Positions 38,119 through 49,562 of a stretch of 64,000 bases of DNA are shown here, piece by piece. The first letter of the stretch is position 1. Each line of letters opens with the position of its first letter. The notes under the pieces were generated by a model. The model ran no database searches. It saw only the letters and a list, made by a program, of their open reading frames with translations, and was not told the DNA's origin. Origin of the DNA: Druceiella hillmani. Taxonomy: Eukaryota > Arthropoda > Insecta > Lepidoptera > Hepialidae. The DNA lies in the NCBI GenBank assembly GCA_039881145.1, contig JAYKKI010000037.1, forward strand, positions 19,217,001-19,281,000, written 5' to 3'. The position numbers were made by a program, and so were the translations under genes.

Positions 38119-38886
38119 GCTATTAGCAAAGATTAACTCTTAGGAACTTACAACAGCATTTATATATTTCACAAAACAATAGCAAAAGCCGGGTTTGTGC
38201 GGGTTTTCCCACTGCTTACGTTAGTGGGTTTATTGTAGGCGATCAGTGTAGTTTTTATTACAGTTTCGGAAGTTATACAATATACAAGAATTTTAGTGAG
38301 GGTAATAAATTAAATTGAAGTTATTCTATGAGGTTATACAATGCAAATGTTCCGGTGTATGTAATAAAATGAAATGAACATTATTCTCAGTAAAATATTT
38401 ATACAATAGCAAGGGTATCTGATAGAACAATGTTATACCACTAATTATACACATCTCCCTTTTTGTTTATTTATTTTTTTATACATATATTTATTTATTA
38501 TTATTTTTTAATCATATTATAAATTTTTATATTTTACTTATTTATATATTTCTCTTCTTTTTATTTTTAATTTTGTTTACTTTTTTTTATATTTATTTAG
38601 ATGTGTAGCCAGGCTGAAACGATTTGAAGTGTATTGCAGTCCTAATGTTGCCTGACTATATTATGTCTGGAAGATAGTATGTATGGGTGACGATATTATA
38701 TTTAGTTGTTCGTTTAATATATGAACGTTGGTGTCTCTTTTATGTCTGTTTATTTCCAATGTTTATAGGATATTAAGTTTATGGCCCTTTGTATTTATTT
38801 GTAATATATAGGAAGCATTGTCGGTATGAGGGTTATGGTAATTTTCAATGACGTGTTTTACAAAGTGAGATGTATGGATTGTTATT

Positions 38887-39312
38887 TCAGCTGGCAATGC
38901 GTTCTTTGTGTCTGGTAATGAAATATCTTAATGTTTGACCTATACATATGCTACCACAGACGTTATATTTAAGTTTACAGATACAACTTTTTTTATGTTT
39001 ATCTATTTTTTCTTTATTATTATTAAAGGTTTTACCCAAGTTATTTAAAGTTCTGTTTGCACAAGTGATATTATTTATATTTTGAGTATTAGTTAAGAGT
39101 TTTCCTAGTTTAAGTGATATATTACCTATGTATGGGAAGGATTTATAATAAATTTTATAATTATTTGGTACGACCGGGTATATTTCTTGGATAAGCATTT
39201 TTCGTAATTTATTCTGGTACAGTTTTGTGAAAATTGATGGATTATAATTATTGTTTACTGCGATTTGTTTTATAGTATTTATTTCTTTACGTAAATGTAA
39301 ACATAATAACAC
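38887..39312 (-). pseudogene. Penelope GIY-YIG endonuclease region, 141-codon open remnant
   Basis: The frame covers the linker after RT (EIYPVVPNNYKIYYKS, PYIGN) and a typical Penelope pre-nuclease segment (NNLGKTFNNNKEKIDKHKK), then the nuclease start CICKLKYNVCG followed by CIGQTLRYFITRHKERI. In working relatives the last two blocks read as the GIY-like and YIG motifs with an R..EH helix. Here YIG is CIG and EH is ER, so the nuclease is probably dead even though the frame is open. Downstream (38,640-38,880) the rest of the nuclease is present in broken frames. Confidence 0.75.
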
Positions 39313-39611
39313 ACGTGGTCTACTATTGTGTACACAACGTTGTGTGATTACTGAAAATAATATTTATTTAATTTTATTACATGCACTGGAACATTTGCAT
39401 TCCTGGGGGGCAAAATTCCTAATCTTTATTTTATGTCTATCCGTCTGCCTCTCCAACCTTTTCCCTAACAATTTTATAGTTTCAAAGAATGTTAGCCTTC
39501 CGTTTTTTAAAATAATAGAAATTTTTTTATCCAAATTTTTTATAGAAAAGTTTGTTACCATAGTCACTATTTTCTTCCCTATTAAAATAGTCGCCGAGAC
39601 ATGTTGGGTTG

Positions 39612-39790
39612 ATCACAAGGCATAAGGCCTTAGGTGGCGCGGCGCACCACGGGGACCCGGGTTCGATTCCCGGCTGCTCGTCGAGCGAGGCTGGGCTATT
39701 GTTGTAGTTGACTATAAGAGATTGCTCTTGTAGCATTAAGTTCGTTATATATATCAATTATATACATTAAAGTTAATAAATAATTAAATA
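39612..39790 (+). mobile_element. tRNA-derived SINE-like element
   Basis: A perfect RNA polymerase III B box (GGTTCGATTCC, 39660-39670) lies within a 5 bp T-arm stem (CCGGG/CCCGG). An A-box-like taggtggcgc lies about 29 bp upstream. The head is markedly GC-rich; after it the sequence becomes AT-rich and ends in repeats of attaaata. This is how tRNA-derived SINEs look. The A-to-B spacing is short and no acceptor stem pairs, so a functional tRNA gene is unlikely. The end of the element is approximate. Confidence 0.5.
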
Positions 39791-40344
39791 ATTATTTCTA
39801 TGGCTACGTAAATACACCATGTAATAATATGTATGTGCTAAAATCGTATCGGTATTAAAACCTGTATAGTTTAATATTTTAGTGTCAAAAAATACGATTA
39901 ATTAAAATGAGTCTCGACTAACACCCGACTATACTTAAAAATTATCTAGGACATATTTGATCTGAATTATATTGAACTCGACAATAAAGGAAAGACTAAC
40001 AGTTCTACACCAGAATTGTGAGATACCTTCGCAATATGATTTTAATATATTGGTATGCTGACAAGCGATTTTGCCTCAGTAGAAGACAAATATACATAAT
40101 TTTTTTTTAAATTTATCTACTTAGTTAAAATTAGATGCTTTTCACCAAAAGGAGTTTCTAGGTATTAATGATATGATGCACTTAGAAGAATGGAATGGAA
40201 GGGTGCAGGAAGATATTTTGAAGTATGTTATAAAACCTATCATCTAAGAATTTTCCTCATATAAAATCGGGGAGGGGAAAAAATGTTAGGAAGAAATATA
40301 ATAGTTCCCCCGAGTAGCTAATATATTAATGAATAGCCATAGTA
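39791..40344. other. AT-rich spacer
   Basis: Nothing recognised. Confidence 0.45.
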
Positions 40345-40445
40345 ATTAGGCATTGTATATTAGTGAGAAGAAATAAATTAAGCGTTGTATATTAAAATGG
40401 AAGAATAGAAATTAAGCGTTGTATGTTAAAATGGAAAAACTAAGT
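40345..40445. repeat. short tandem repeat, ~36 bp unit, ~2.5 copies
   Basis: The core attaagcgttgtat(a/g)ttaaaatgg occurs twice, preceded by a partial copy (gcattgtatattagtgag). Confidence 0.75.
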
Positions 40446-40719
40446 ATATATTTTACTTGGTGATATTTTACTATGGAACAGGTTTGATTGTTAGGTAAAG
40501 GACAAGATTATAACATAGGAGCCCAATAGTTATAATCTTGACTTAAAGTATATTTATTTGTTTACATAAATTTATCGACATATTACCGATAACATATTCG
40601 TAACGATAAGAATTAATACATTTAAAAAGAAAAACCAAAGTATATAAGGCGACATATTTTAATAAATTTATTTTCACTTCTCATAAATACACGCGACGCG
40701 AATGGTGCAACCGCAATCA

Positions 40720-41285
40720 GGTGGTCGAGTAGTTAAATACCTAATCTATTCAAGAGAAAGTCGGTAAAAAACCAAAAGGGGAAATAACTATATTGACTCA
40801 TATACAGATATAAAAGGAATGTCTTTTCCACGCGTTCAATCATCAAGCTGTATTTGGTTTAGTATGGGCTCCAAAGAATGGAGACGGATTCTTATCGGTT
40901 CTGCACCAATGAAGTGTATAGCAGACAAATTAATCACGTAGATTAAAAATCTTTTAAATTGTTTGACAAGATTCCAAGTTTCCGTAATGATTGTTTTGCT
41001 ACGTCCACCATATGCCAACGAAACGTCAGTCGCGAACCAAATATGATTCCCAAATTATCGACATCATACAGTCGACACAGTGGGATTCCATTGATCGTAT
41101 ATTCGTATGTAACACGAGCGTGTGTATTACTGCAACTCATTATTGAACATTTGATTGCGTTAAACCATAAGCCGCTTGCTGCACTCCACTCAATGAGGGG
41201 ACCGATGCCACGCTGCAACCGTTCGCCATTTGCTGCATCTTTGACGACTGTAAAAAGTTTCATGTCGTCTGCTAATAAAAAATAA
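40720..41285 (-). pseudogene. Jockey-like LINE reverse transcriptase fragment
   Basis: Minus-strand translation gives FLLADDMKLFTVV (41,255-41,290), the RT active-site box with the usual F/Y-A-D-D as L-A-D-D. In the same frame (40943-41263) come LQRGIGPLIEWSAASGL, FNAIKC, and LGIIFGSRLTFRWHM, all typical of the RT thumb of Jockey-type LINEs. After a frameshift the tail continues as LLYTSLVQNR, VSILWSPY, then ERVEKTFL, including two stop codons. Only the C-terminal part of RT is present. It overlaps in content with the inverted piece at 41451-41565. Confidence 0.7.
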
Positions 41286-41377
41286 CATGCAATTTTTGCG
41301 GCACAACCAATACCGTTTACCAGATTTCTGAAAGTATAGGCCCGAGCCTATAGGCAAGCCTACCAAGTATAGGCACA

Positions 41378-41411
41378 TACACACACACACACACACACAT
41401 ACACACACACA

Positions 41412-41450
<39 letters not shown>
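41378..41450. repeat. (CA)n-(TA)n compound microsatellite
   Basis: An (AC)n run (to ~41,412) is followed by an (AT)n run, lying between two inverted LINE fragments. Confidence 0.9.
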
Positions 41451-41452
<2 letters not shown>

Positions 41453-41565
41453 TTAAAGATGCAACAAATGGCGAACGGTTGCAACGTGGCATCGGCGCCC
41501 TCATTGAGTGGAGTGCAGCAAGCGGCTTACGGTTTAACGCAATGAAATTTTCAATATTGAGTTAT
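41451..41565 (+). pseudogene. inverted copy of a Jockey-like LINE RT fragment
   Basis: The plus strand reads VKDATNGERLQRGIGALIEW then SAASGLRFNAMKFS, nearly the same peptide as the minus-strand fragment at 41,150-41,250. The two are thus inverted copies of the same part of the RT, ~200 bp apart, around a compound microsatellite. Confidence 0.7.
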
Positions 41566-43534
41566 ATACATATATATATATAAATATTTAACACTGTAAC
41601 ACTTCTTACATGCATTTATTATATTCTACATTTACTAGATTTGATATATGCAAACATTGGCTAGCAAATCAGTTTCAGGCTTAAGCAAATAACCTGATTG
41701 TAAGCGTGAAGTCTTCCATGCAAAAGTTCATTCAGATGATATTAATGCATTTAACGTTGTAACTTTTTGGGATATAACAGATGGTGCAACTTTTTAAGAT
41801 ATAAGTTAAACAATAGTGTGGTTTGCATTTTGTTTTTTTGCTTTTAGTAAAACACATCTACGGATTTAACAGCGCTAATAAACATCCGAACACTGGTAAT
41901 TGCATTGTTATTTTAATTAACACCTAAAGTCGTGACAACTCCAAGTAACAATTGCTATATCTTTTCAATTGTAATATAAAAAATTTCACAATGATTAATA
42001 AGTGAGAAAAAAACCATCGATCTAATTAAAACTTCAAGCAAGAATAAGTTGACTGCTACTCTTTGTAATTTAATTAGCTATCCGTATATCAATATCAATT
42101 CACTCTGAATATGAATAACTGAACAACTGGCATAAAGTTAACTAAGTATCGACCCTTAATTCACTTGAATAAATATTTTATTTTAATTAATTATTTACTT
42201 AAAATAAAATATTTTATAGTTTAATTTATTTACTTACGATACTGCGCGTAATTTAGAATTTCAATATTATTTTAAAGTTAAAGGACATCATCATCACATC
42301 ACATACATCACATACATCACGTACATCGTGGCATATAATTTACTATTGTATATATTTTACTCTTTTACAACTATCTGCATAATATATAACTGATGTGATT
42401 GATTTCACCGTTATACTTTATTTTGTGAAAATTTTTTACAATAAATGGTTGTATGGAACAAGCGATATTGAGGTTTGGTAAGAAAAACGACGCTGTGATA
42501 AGAAATAAGAAAATAAAGTTAATATTTTCAATCAAATTGATACATAATTTCTCCAAATTTTTATTTAATAATGGTTACGTAATTAATGTTAGTTACTTAA
42601 TAGTACGAAGAAACAAATTAATTAGTTTCATTTAAACGTCATTATGCCCAAGCTGTGGTTTAATATATTTTATCCTCTTGAATCTCTGCACATTTGTCGA
42701 ACGATAAAAGGCAAATATGAAATAGATCCTTAAATTCATGTTAAACTAATTCCTTTTTCAATTATATTAAATATATCATTTTAAATATAACAGTCTACTA
42801 AATTCATATTATTAGAAACAAAGCGGACGGCTCGCTACTGATCATCAAATAAATGTGCATTGACCCTTAATATTAAAAATGACAGCTATTGACAGATTGT
42901 TACATGAATCCAAATGATGAAAACGTTAGAATAAATATGAACAGAAAAGTTGTAATGAATACTAGGTTTGAATGCAGAGCTAGAACAAGCTAATGTACTA
43001 GCTACTGTAGCCCACTTTATAGATGTTTTTATATATGTATATACCTAATTAATAGCTACCAAATTAAAAGTGCCATTGAGTTATTTTTCTTGTTAGTATG
43101 AGCAATTTTATTTATGTCAAAAAGTACTATTAGCTATTTTGTGAAGAAATATTATAACGTACCCAAGCCATATTATAATATTGAAGAAAAAATTGTCTGG
43201 CTGGCGTTCAAAATAACGGCAAGTCTAATAATTTAATTATCTATTCATTTTTGTTAAGAAGATTTTTTTTGTAAATGCTATTTTTGTATTAATGACGACT
43301 TTAAATACTTTAAAAAGTCAGTAGTTAGTCACTGCTTAAAAATATACTTTATTTAACTACAATTTATGAACAAAATACTAATTATTAAGATTAATAATTT
43401 TGAACAACCTTAACTCTAAGACGTTGGCTGGTAGACTCTCTCCGCTAGTTGCTTGGATTCTATTTTATAGCTCTCGTCTGCTGGCGCTTGCATTATGAGA
43501 AGCTTGGTTTGATTTGATGTTTTTTGCTGACTTG
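41566..43534. other. AT-rich stretch without recognised genes
   Basis: A short catcacata-type simple repeat lies at 42,288-42,328. A 41-codon frame at 43,117-43,239 has no recognisable homology. Confidence 0.45.
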
Positions 43535-43760
43535 CTTCTTAGTAATATAATGTTCATCGGATGCTATTGGCTTGACAGCGTTTTTGCAGATTGATTTATA
43601 AGACGTTTATATTGAGTGGCTTCTTAGTATTTTGGTGTTATCCATCGGATATTGTGAGTTAGCTTAGCATTCTTGTAACTTAATTTATTTTATGTTTATG
43701 TTAGCTGATTCTTAGTAATTCGCGGTTATCAATCGGATGTTATTATTTTGCTAATGGATT
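43535..43760. repeat. diverged tandem repeat, ~88 bp unit, ~2.6 copies
   Basis: Three successive units begin ttcttagta(a/t) and contain (c/a)atcggat(g/a)(c/t)tatt or close variants: starts near 43,536, 43,620 and 43,709. The copies are strongly diverged but keep register. Confidence 0.65.
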
Positions 43761-43764
43761 ATGG

Positions 43765-45010
43765 TTACTTAACTCGTCATTTATAAAAAAAGTTCACACA
43801 ACTTTTGTCGGAATGTACTTCAAAGACATGCTTATTTAATGGGTGTTTTTACATTTGCTACCTTATGGAGTAAGACTAAACCAACTCAAAGTGTAGTAAA
43901 TACAATTTTCTTGTTTGTTATTGAATAAAATAAGTTGTTAAAATTGTATAAGTTGTTAAAATGAAATAGAAATGTTCACCAATGTACTTTCAAAATTACG
44001 TACATTTTTCGAAATTATTAACGTCTTGTTCAATACAAATATGGCGTCACCGAAAAAAATGATCTTTTAAAAATGATCGGATTTGGTACGGTGGATAAAC
44101 CTGCAAACCAAATTCTCCAAATCGTGTGTGCAAACCAAATAAGGCGGTCGGATCTGTTACTAGCAGTTCGGTGGACAGAGCGTGCGAACCTGTTACTAAT
44201 TTAATGCTATGAGATCAGTCGTTTAAAGTCACGTCACCTTTGAATAATCATTAAACTAATGAAAAACTGTTAAATTTTGTGTCGTTGCACTCAGTTTTTA
44301 TTTAAAAAAACCTATCAAGGATAAGTAAAGCTCGCACTCCGAGGGTTCCGTACAAATTTACACAATTGTAAATATTTCAGAGTATGTAGAAATTTTGTTA
44401 AATTGTTTATTAAGTAATTTACAGATTTTAGTTTTTCACAGTGTAAATGTATTTCTTACCATTCTTTCACAGACATCTACGACCATTGCTGTGGTTTTAG
44501 TAATAACCTTTACGTAGACTTCTGTTTTTTTTTCAGAAATTTTATGTAGTAATTTTGAAAATAAGAAAGGGGAGGTTTTATTTTTGCATGTCTTTAAAAT
44601 ATCTTTTTAAATGAGAAATTTAAAATCATGAAAAAACATTTTTTTTATTCCTCATAACCTGTCCTTTCAAATGCACATGATATAAAATTAAAATAAAAGT
44701 TCGTTTACGTGAAAATTTAAAAGAAATATGCCAGTACAAAATATTTAAATTAATGACATGTTAGCCTGCTAAATTTCAAGTTTTTATACTGGATTATTTC
44801 TTAGGAAATCGGTTGCAATAGACAAACTGAGAGACATATTCTCATTGTGTGTCTTATTTACTCATAATAAATGTTCCATTTTTAAGTTTGACGAACGGAA
44901 TCGCCCACTCCTACGCCACTGAATTCATTGCATTTTTTTAAACTTTGAGCAACACTCTCAAAGTGTTGTTAGTGTGTGATCTTTATTAAAAGTAACTCAT
45001 CGGATAAACT
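43765..45010. other. spacer with a possible transposon end at ~44,330
   Basis: Near 44,331-44,352 the words ctcgcactccgagggttccgt and ac resemble the other terminus of the GGTTCCGT family noted at 10.3 kb. Nothing else is recognised. Confidence 0.3.
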
Positions 45011-45017
45011 GGAATGG

Positions 45018-45088
45018 AACTGAAAATCGTCACGTTTTTCACGAAGTGATTGAGTCATTACGGTTTTATTTTACCAAGAGACCATGAA
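45018..45088 (+). repeat. third copy of the palindrome's outer end
   Basis: This 71 bp segment (aactgaaaatcgtcacg ... accaagagaccatgaa) matches the palindrome's right end (52702-52771) in the same orientation and its left end (46010-46079) in inverted orientation, with about ten differences. The similarity stops sharply on both sides, so this is a discrete short repeat. Confidence 0.85.
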
Positions 45089-45998
45089 TAAATACTGAAT
45101 ATGGGAAAGTCTCGTACATTTTCAAACCGTTAGTTAAAACTTCGAGTTCTATAATAAAGGATGCCATTACGTACGACCTTCTTCCACAACATCACGATAG
45201 TGTCTGATAAAGGTTGGTCCGGTCCCCATTAGCGGATTTGGTTCGAAACAGACTAAGTTCGGTGTGCAGAAAATCGAACCGTGCGGACATGGTTCGACAT
45301 GAGCAGATACGATTCGACACGATTAAATACGGTTCGATAGAAGTCCAAGTCCATGGTCAGCCGTTACCATATTCGGTCGTCAGTTAACAAGTTTAAACGT
45401 CTTACTACTGTTTTTTTTTTCTTCAGATTTCTTCTGAATTCTTCTAAATTGTGATTATTTTTTTAGACGACAAACCTTTCTAATAACCTGAAATTAAAAA
45501 GTCAACGAGATTTATGTCGGAAGATCATGGATACATGCTGCAAATAATTCATTACGTTCAAGGTATATTAACAAGATTCGCGATCGTTTTGTAATATCAT
45601 ATGTTTATATGTCACTAAATATACATGCAGTATGTATATTTAGTTTAAGAAATTAGGGTTAGAAATTTAGTTAGATTGCCTTTTAAAAATTTTACGCAAG
45701 GCTCCCATTTAAAGCAATTGAAAATTCAAAAGAGGTCAGTTACCTACCTGTATAGGAAGCCAAACGAAAGATTGGCCCCATACTGTCCTTGGAAATTAGG
45801 TCCCAAATAGAAATTGTGAATTTTTATTTTCCTCTCAATTTCCCAACACTTTTTGATCAAATTGTACTCTTGTTTAAGATGTGGTATGACTAATATCCCT
45901 GAGGCTCCGGAGTATATAACCAAATTCAGGTTTCGGGACTAGGGCTTGCGTTCTATTGTTGAAGGGTCTCCTTCATTATTAAAATCAAGCGGTGGTCA
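45089..45998. other. 910 bp between the solo end copy and the palindrome
   Basis: Unique-looking sequence, somewhat less AT-rich, with several gttcg(a/g) words around 45,230-45,345. No coding similarity was seen. Confidence 0.45.
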
Positions 45999-46270
45999 GG
46001 TCTTGCTACTTCATGGTCTCTTGGTAAAATAAAACTATGACGACTCATTCATTCCGTGAAATCGTGACGATTTTCAGTTGTAAGTGAAAATATAAAAACC
46101 TTAATGGTCTCAATATTTACTTAATTTTACAAAAAAGCTCAATTTATGTGATGACACTAATGTAATGAACAAAACTCGAAAATAGTTTAAAAGAAAGGAA
46201 TGTTGTATTAATGTATATCGTAATTAAATCATAAATTGATAATAGCGTAACCCTAAGCGCAAGCGTAAAA

Positions 46271-46272
<2 letters not shown>

Positions 46273-46359
<87 letters not shown>

Positions 46360-46382
46360 TTGTATACATATATACATATATG
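46273..46382. repeat. (TA)n microsatellite in the left arm
   Basis: Interrupted TA array at the mirrored position of 52,408-52,508 in the right arm. Confidence 0.95.
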
Positions 46383-47261
46383 TATGTACACACATGGTTA
46401 AATGTTCATGAGGTGAAATATCGAAGACTACAATACAAACGTAGTCCATTGTAGCGGACAAAAGTAAATAAACTATTCATAAATGCGAAAACTAGTCTCT
46501 TTACTACAATAATCACATAGTTAATTTTTCTCAATATTAATAACTAAACTGGAGTTAATTCTATTAATTTTGCATAGATTATATACCTGTTTCTGATACA
46601 TTTTCAATATAAAAAGCTCTACCTTTTCTAATAATTTATAAACTGTTTATCTGAAGTAATATTCCAATACTCCTTTGTACTTTGTTGAATATTTGTATAT
46701 CCATGATCTTTTCAATATATTCAAATACATTCTCGTTTCGTGTACTTAGATGAACTGGCATCTGGATGACTTTTGCCGAGTTGAGCTGAATGCAATTTCA
46801 AGGGTCGCTTCCCGACTGAAGGATAAAATTCTTTTCAGAAACTTTGCGCAATGTTCGCTAAATTGCACGATTTTCTCGAACGCAGAGTAAGGATTTTTGT
46901 GTTTCGACGCGCTTTATTTTTTGAATGAAAAGATTGAAAACTCGGGTTGGTTTGATACATCAATATGGTTAAAAATTATAAAAGTATATGACAGGAAGTT
47001 GCATGAAATGCAATATTTTTTTTTAGACTTGTTAAGAGAATTATCCGTTAAAATTTGATTTCGTGGAATTTGATTATATATTTGTAAGCTATTTTCGAAT
47101 TGAGAGACATTCAAAAAACTCATACGAAATAATGACCTAAATTGTTACATCGCTGGATTTATCTAGTCTTGAGAAATTTATATAGATTTACGACATTTTT
47201 GTTAGCTCTTAGTTACAATGGATTTAATTGATATAAAAATTTTCGTAATTTATGCAAAATA

Positions 47262-47319
47262 TATATAGCGTTATTTTCAATAACAATATTTAAATTGTTA
47301 TTGAAAATAACGCTATATA
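47262..47319. repeat. perfect 26 bp hairpin specific to the left arm
   Basis: Positions 47262-47287 and 47294-47319 are perfect inverted copies of a sequence containing gcgttattttcaataac, with a 6-nt loop. The right arm has only one copy (51454-51479); in place of the second it has unrelated sequence. Confidence 0.9.
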
Positions 47320-47696
47320 ATTTATAGTTTAGCTGACAGATGTAAGACGAAATTATAAGAAATAGGTATACCCTACGAATAACGAACACAAATTACACGG
47401 AATTGTCAATCTCTAAACTGTAATGTTATAAATTTTGATATTTTATAAATACATGGTAATTTGTAACCGACGACCTTTATTATTGTTTGCGAGAGAAACA
47501 TAAGTTTTCTTCACATTTTTGCTTACGATTCTTTTTCTTTTGATATACTACTATTTCCACGGTTCCCTCCACAACGATCCCTTTAATTTTTGCAAATAAA
47601 CTAAAGAATAGTATTATCTGTATTTTTAACATGAAAAAAGAAATCCATCACAAACATTCGTAAAGATTCGAAAATAATATTTATTATTTTAAGTCA

Positions 47697-47970
47697 AAAT
47701 ATTGAATATATTTGGCATTAAATTTGTAGAAATTTATTATTCACAATTAAATGAAACTACGTGATATAGTATTATTTCTACGTTCTTTAAGTTCTTTACC
47801 ACGACCTAGGTTTTGTTGAATTACAGCATCTTCAGGTGGGCTATTAGCAAAGATTCTTTGCTAATAGTGCACCTGCATATGTCGTAATACAACGAAACCT
47901 AGGTCATGGTAAAGAACTTAAAGAAAGTAGAAGTAATACTACATCACGTATTTTTATTTAATTGTCAAAA
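47697..47970. mobile_element. pair of inverted Penelope ends nested in the left arm
   Basis: A minus-oriented Penelope terminal piece (47697-47853, with the caattaaatgaaactacgtg block and hammerhead-related region) abuts a plus-oriented one (47857-47965), joined at tagcaaagattctttgcta. Both are 3' ends of the same family as copies A-C. The minus-oriented ribozyme keeps CTGAAGA, but its GAAA has become AAAA (loss of the core G). The plus-oriented one has CTGCATA in place of CTGAAGA. Neither should cleave. Confidence 0.8.
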
Positions 47971-49181
47971 TATTTCTAATTTACGCTTTCTTAAGCTATC
48001 GTCGGATAAGCTACATTTAGGAAGTACGCCATAATCCGTTGCTGATACATTATACATAAGCCAGTCCCATGTATACTGGTCCCTCTTGAGGCTAATAAAA
48101 CGAATAACATAATTTTTTATAGCGAATTATGTATTGGTTATATAATGAGTACTAAATAAACATACTTTTCTTTCGTTAACATATATTATCACAGTTAGGT
48201 GAAGCTGACATAAAACACAAAATTATTAATTTCAGACGAATCAGTTACGTGGAGCAAATACTTTTAGGTTGGATAAATACTTTTAGGTTGGTTGGCGTGG
48301 AGCAATACACACACAAAATAACCTAAACTTCAATCCATAAGTTTTCATTACATGCATGTCAAATTGCATAATAAATTTGAAGCTTTTGGTTGATTAATTG
48401 CAGAGTTATTAAATAAAAAACAAACAAAGAACAAATGTTACCCTTAAAATCTTAGGATATTATTTAGAATAAACCTTCGAATGAAATTATTTTTTTTCAC
48501 GAGTTTTAGTTGTTACAGTTATAGAACGTATATTATATTTAACGTACGATAAACGCTTGTAATCATAAAAATACAGAAATTCGAGCCTAAAAGCATTGCT
48601 CAATTTACTAGCTCAGTTGAATACTTAATAACCCAATTTCATCACAAAATTTTATTTTACTGAAACAAATCATGCCAGTTTCTTTTGTTTCAACATCATG
48701 ATACTCTAGGAACCTTAAAATTTTGCAGATTACTAATTTTTGTGATGCAAATTAATCCTGTGTGATTGATTTCAAATGAGGTAACAGAGAAGATTTAAAA
48801 AATTATTTAAATTACTTTGAAACGTAAATCACTTAACCTACTAAACTTAATTAAATTATTTTATGCCTACAGGCATAAATTTTATGTTTTTTTATTGAAT
48901 CTATAAAATATAGCACACCAATGTAGTGCAACAAATTTTCCATTTAAATCTCATGCACCATACTGTACTTATCTTTATCTTTTCGTTTGTCTGACTGCTT
49001 TGAAGAATATTGTTTATCTGGTAGTATTTTTTATCCATATATAATTAATACCAAATGTGTCTCGTGTCTTGGTACTATAACAACTCCAGGCCGATTTAGG
49101 TATAGGTGCTATTTCAGTATTTCATGCAGTATTTAACAAAAGTTCTGACCCAGGCGAGGTCACATCTCCGTAGTGTGGATG

Positions 49182-49562
49182 AAATTACATCTTTCTAAGA
49201 GATGCAGATATTAATTATAAAAATAACCTTTTATAACTTAATTTGATTGTCAATTAAATATATGCTTGAAATTACCTATTTACACTTTTTTAACGCTGTT
49301 AACTTCGTACGCTCTGAACTTCTGATTTTATTACTCATAAAACTTCATACTAGGCGCTATACCTGAAAATTTTAAAGAGATACGATTTTAAAGAGTAAAC
49401 TCAAAAATAAATATTATTTCTCTTGGAAAAATGTTTTGATAATAAATTTTCTTCACTTGAATATATTTTAAATTTGGTCTCAAACTTTTTCAATTTTGTT
49501 TTTCTTCACGAAATTTTTCACACAGACTGATTACTTGATACGTACTAACTAAGCACAATTTG
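49182..49562. other. palindrome spacer (381 bp)
   Basis: Single-copy AT-rich sequence between the arms. I see no open frame, RNA signature or symmetry. It is long enough that the arms need not form a perfect fold-back end to end. Confidence 0.85.

Larger units (their letters stand above)
37975..39345 (-). mobile_element. Penelope-like element, copy C, 5'-truncated
   Basis: The minus strand contains the end of the RT-linker, a GIY-YIG endonuclease, a 3' untranslated region and a terminal region with a hammerhead ribozyme motif (38078-38118). After that comes ~100 bp shared with the palindrome's PLE ends, including the caattaa/gaaactacgtgatgtagt block and tattgaatatttttggcgttaa. Penelope-like elements use an RT related to telomerase and a GIY-YIG nuclease, and often sit as truncated or partly tandem copies. 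This copy resembles copies A and B but is better preserved. No intact RT palm is present. Confidence 0.8.
45999..49181 (+). repeat. giant palindrome, left arm (~3.18 kb)
   Basis: This arm is the reverse complement of 49563-52792 along its whole length. I checked the outer 250 bp, the segments around 46,390-46,500, 46,740-46,900, 47,200-47,400, 47,700-48,130 and 48,900-49,181, and each has its inverted partner in the expected order. Compared stretches differ by only a few per cent, plus discrete indels: a (TA)n length change; a ~45 bp segment replaced near 46,760; a 15 bp extra piece near 48,115. The arm contains a nested pair of Penelope ends and no gene. Confidence 0.93.

Noticed and set aside
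39612..39700. Functional tRNA gene
   Set aside because: The T-arm and B box are good, but the A-to-B distance is short and no acceptor or anticodon stem can be formed, so a SINE is the better reading.
39251..39757. Open frames on both strands over the Penelope upstream edge and the SINE
   Set aside because: They span boundaries between unrelated elements and show no protein motif.
40959..41285. 108-codon plus-strand open frame
   Set aside because: It lies antisense to the Jockey-like RT fragment, whose minus-strand motifs are clear.
43117..43239. 41-codon frame starting MSKSTISYFVKKYY
   Set aside because: Short, no recognisable motif, no splice or promoter context; could be chance.
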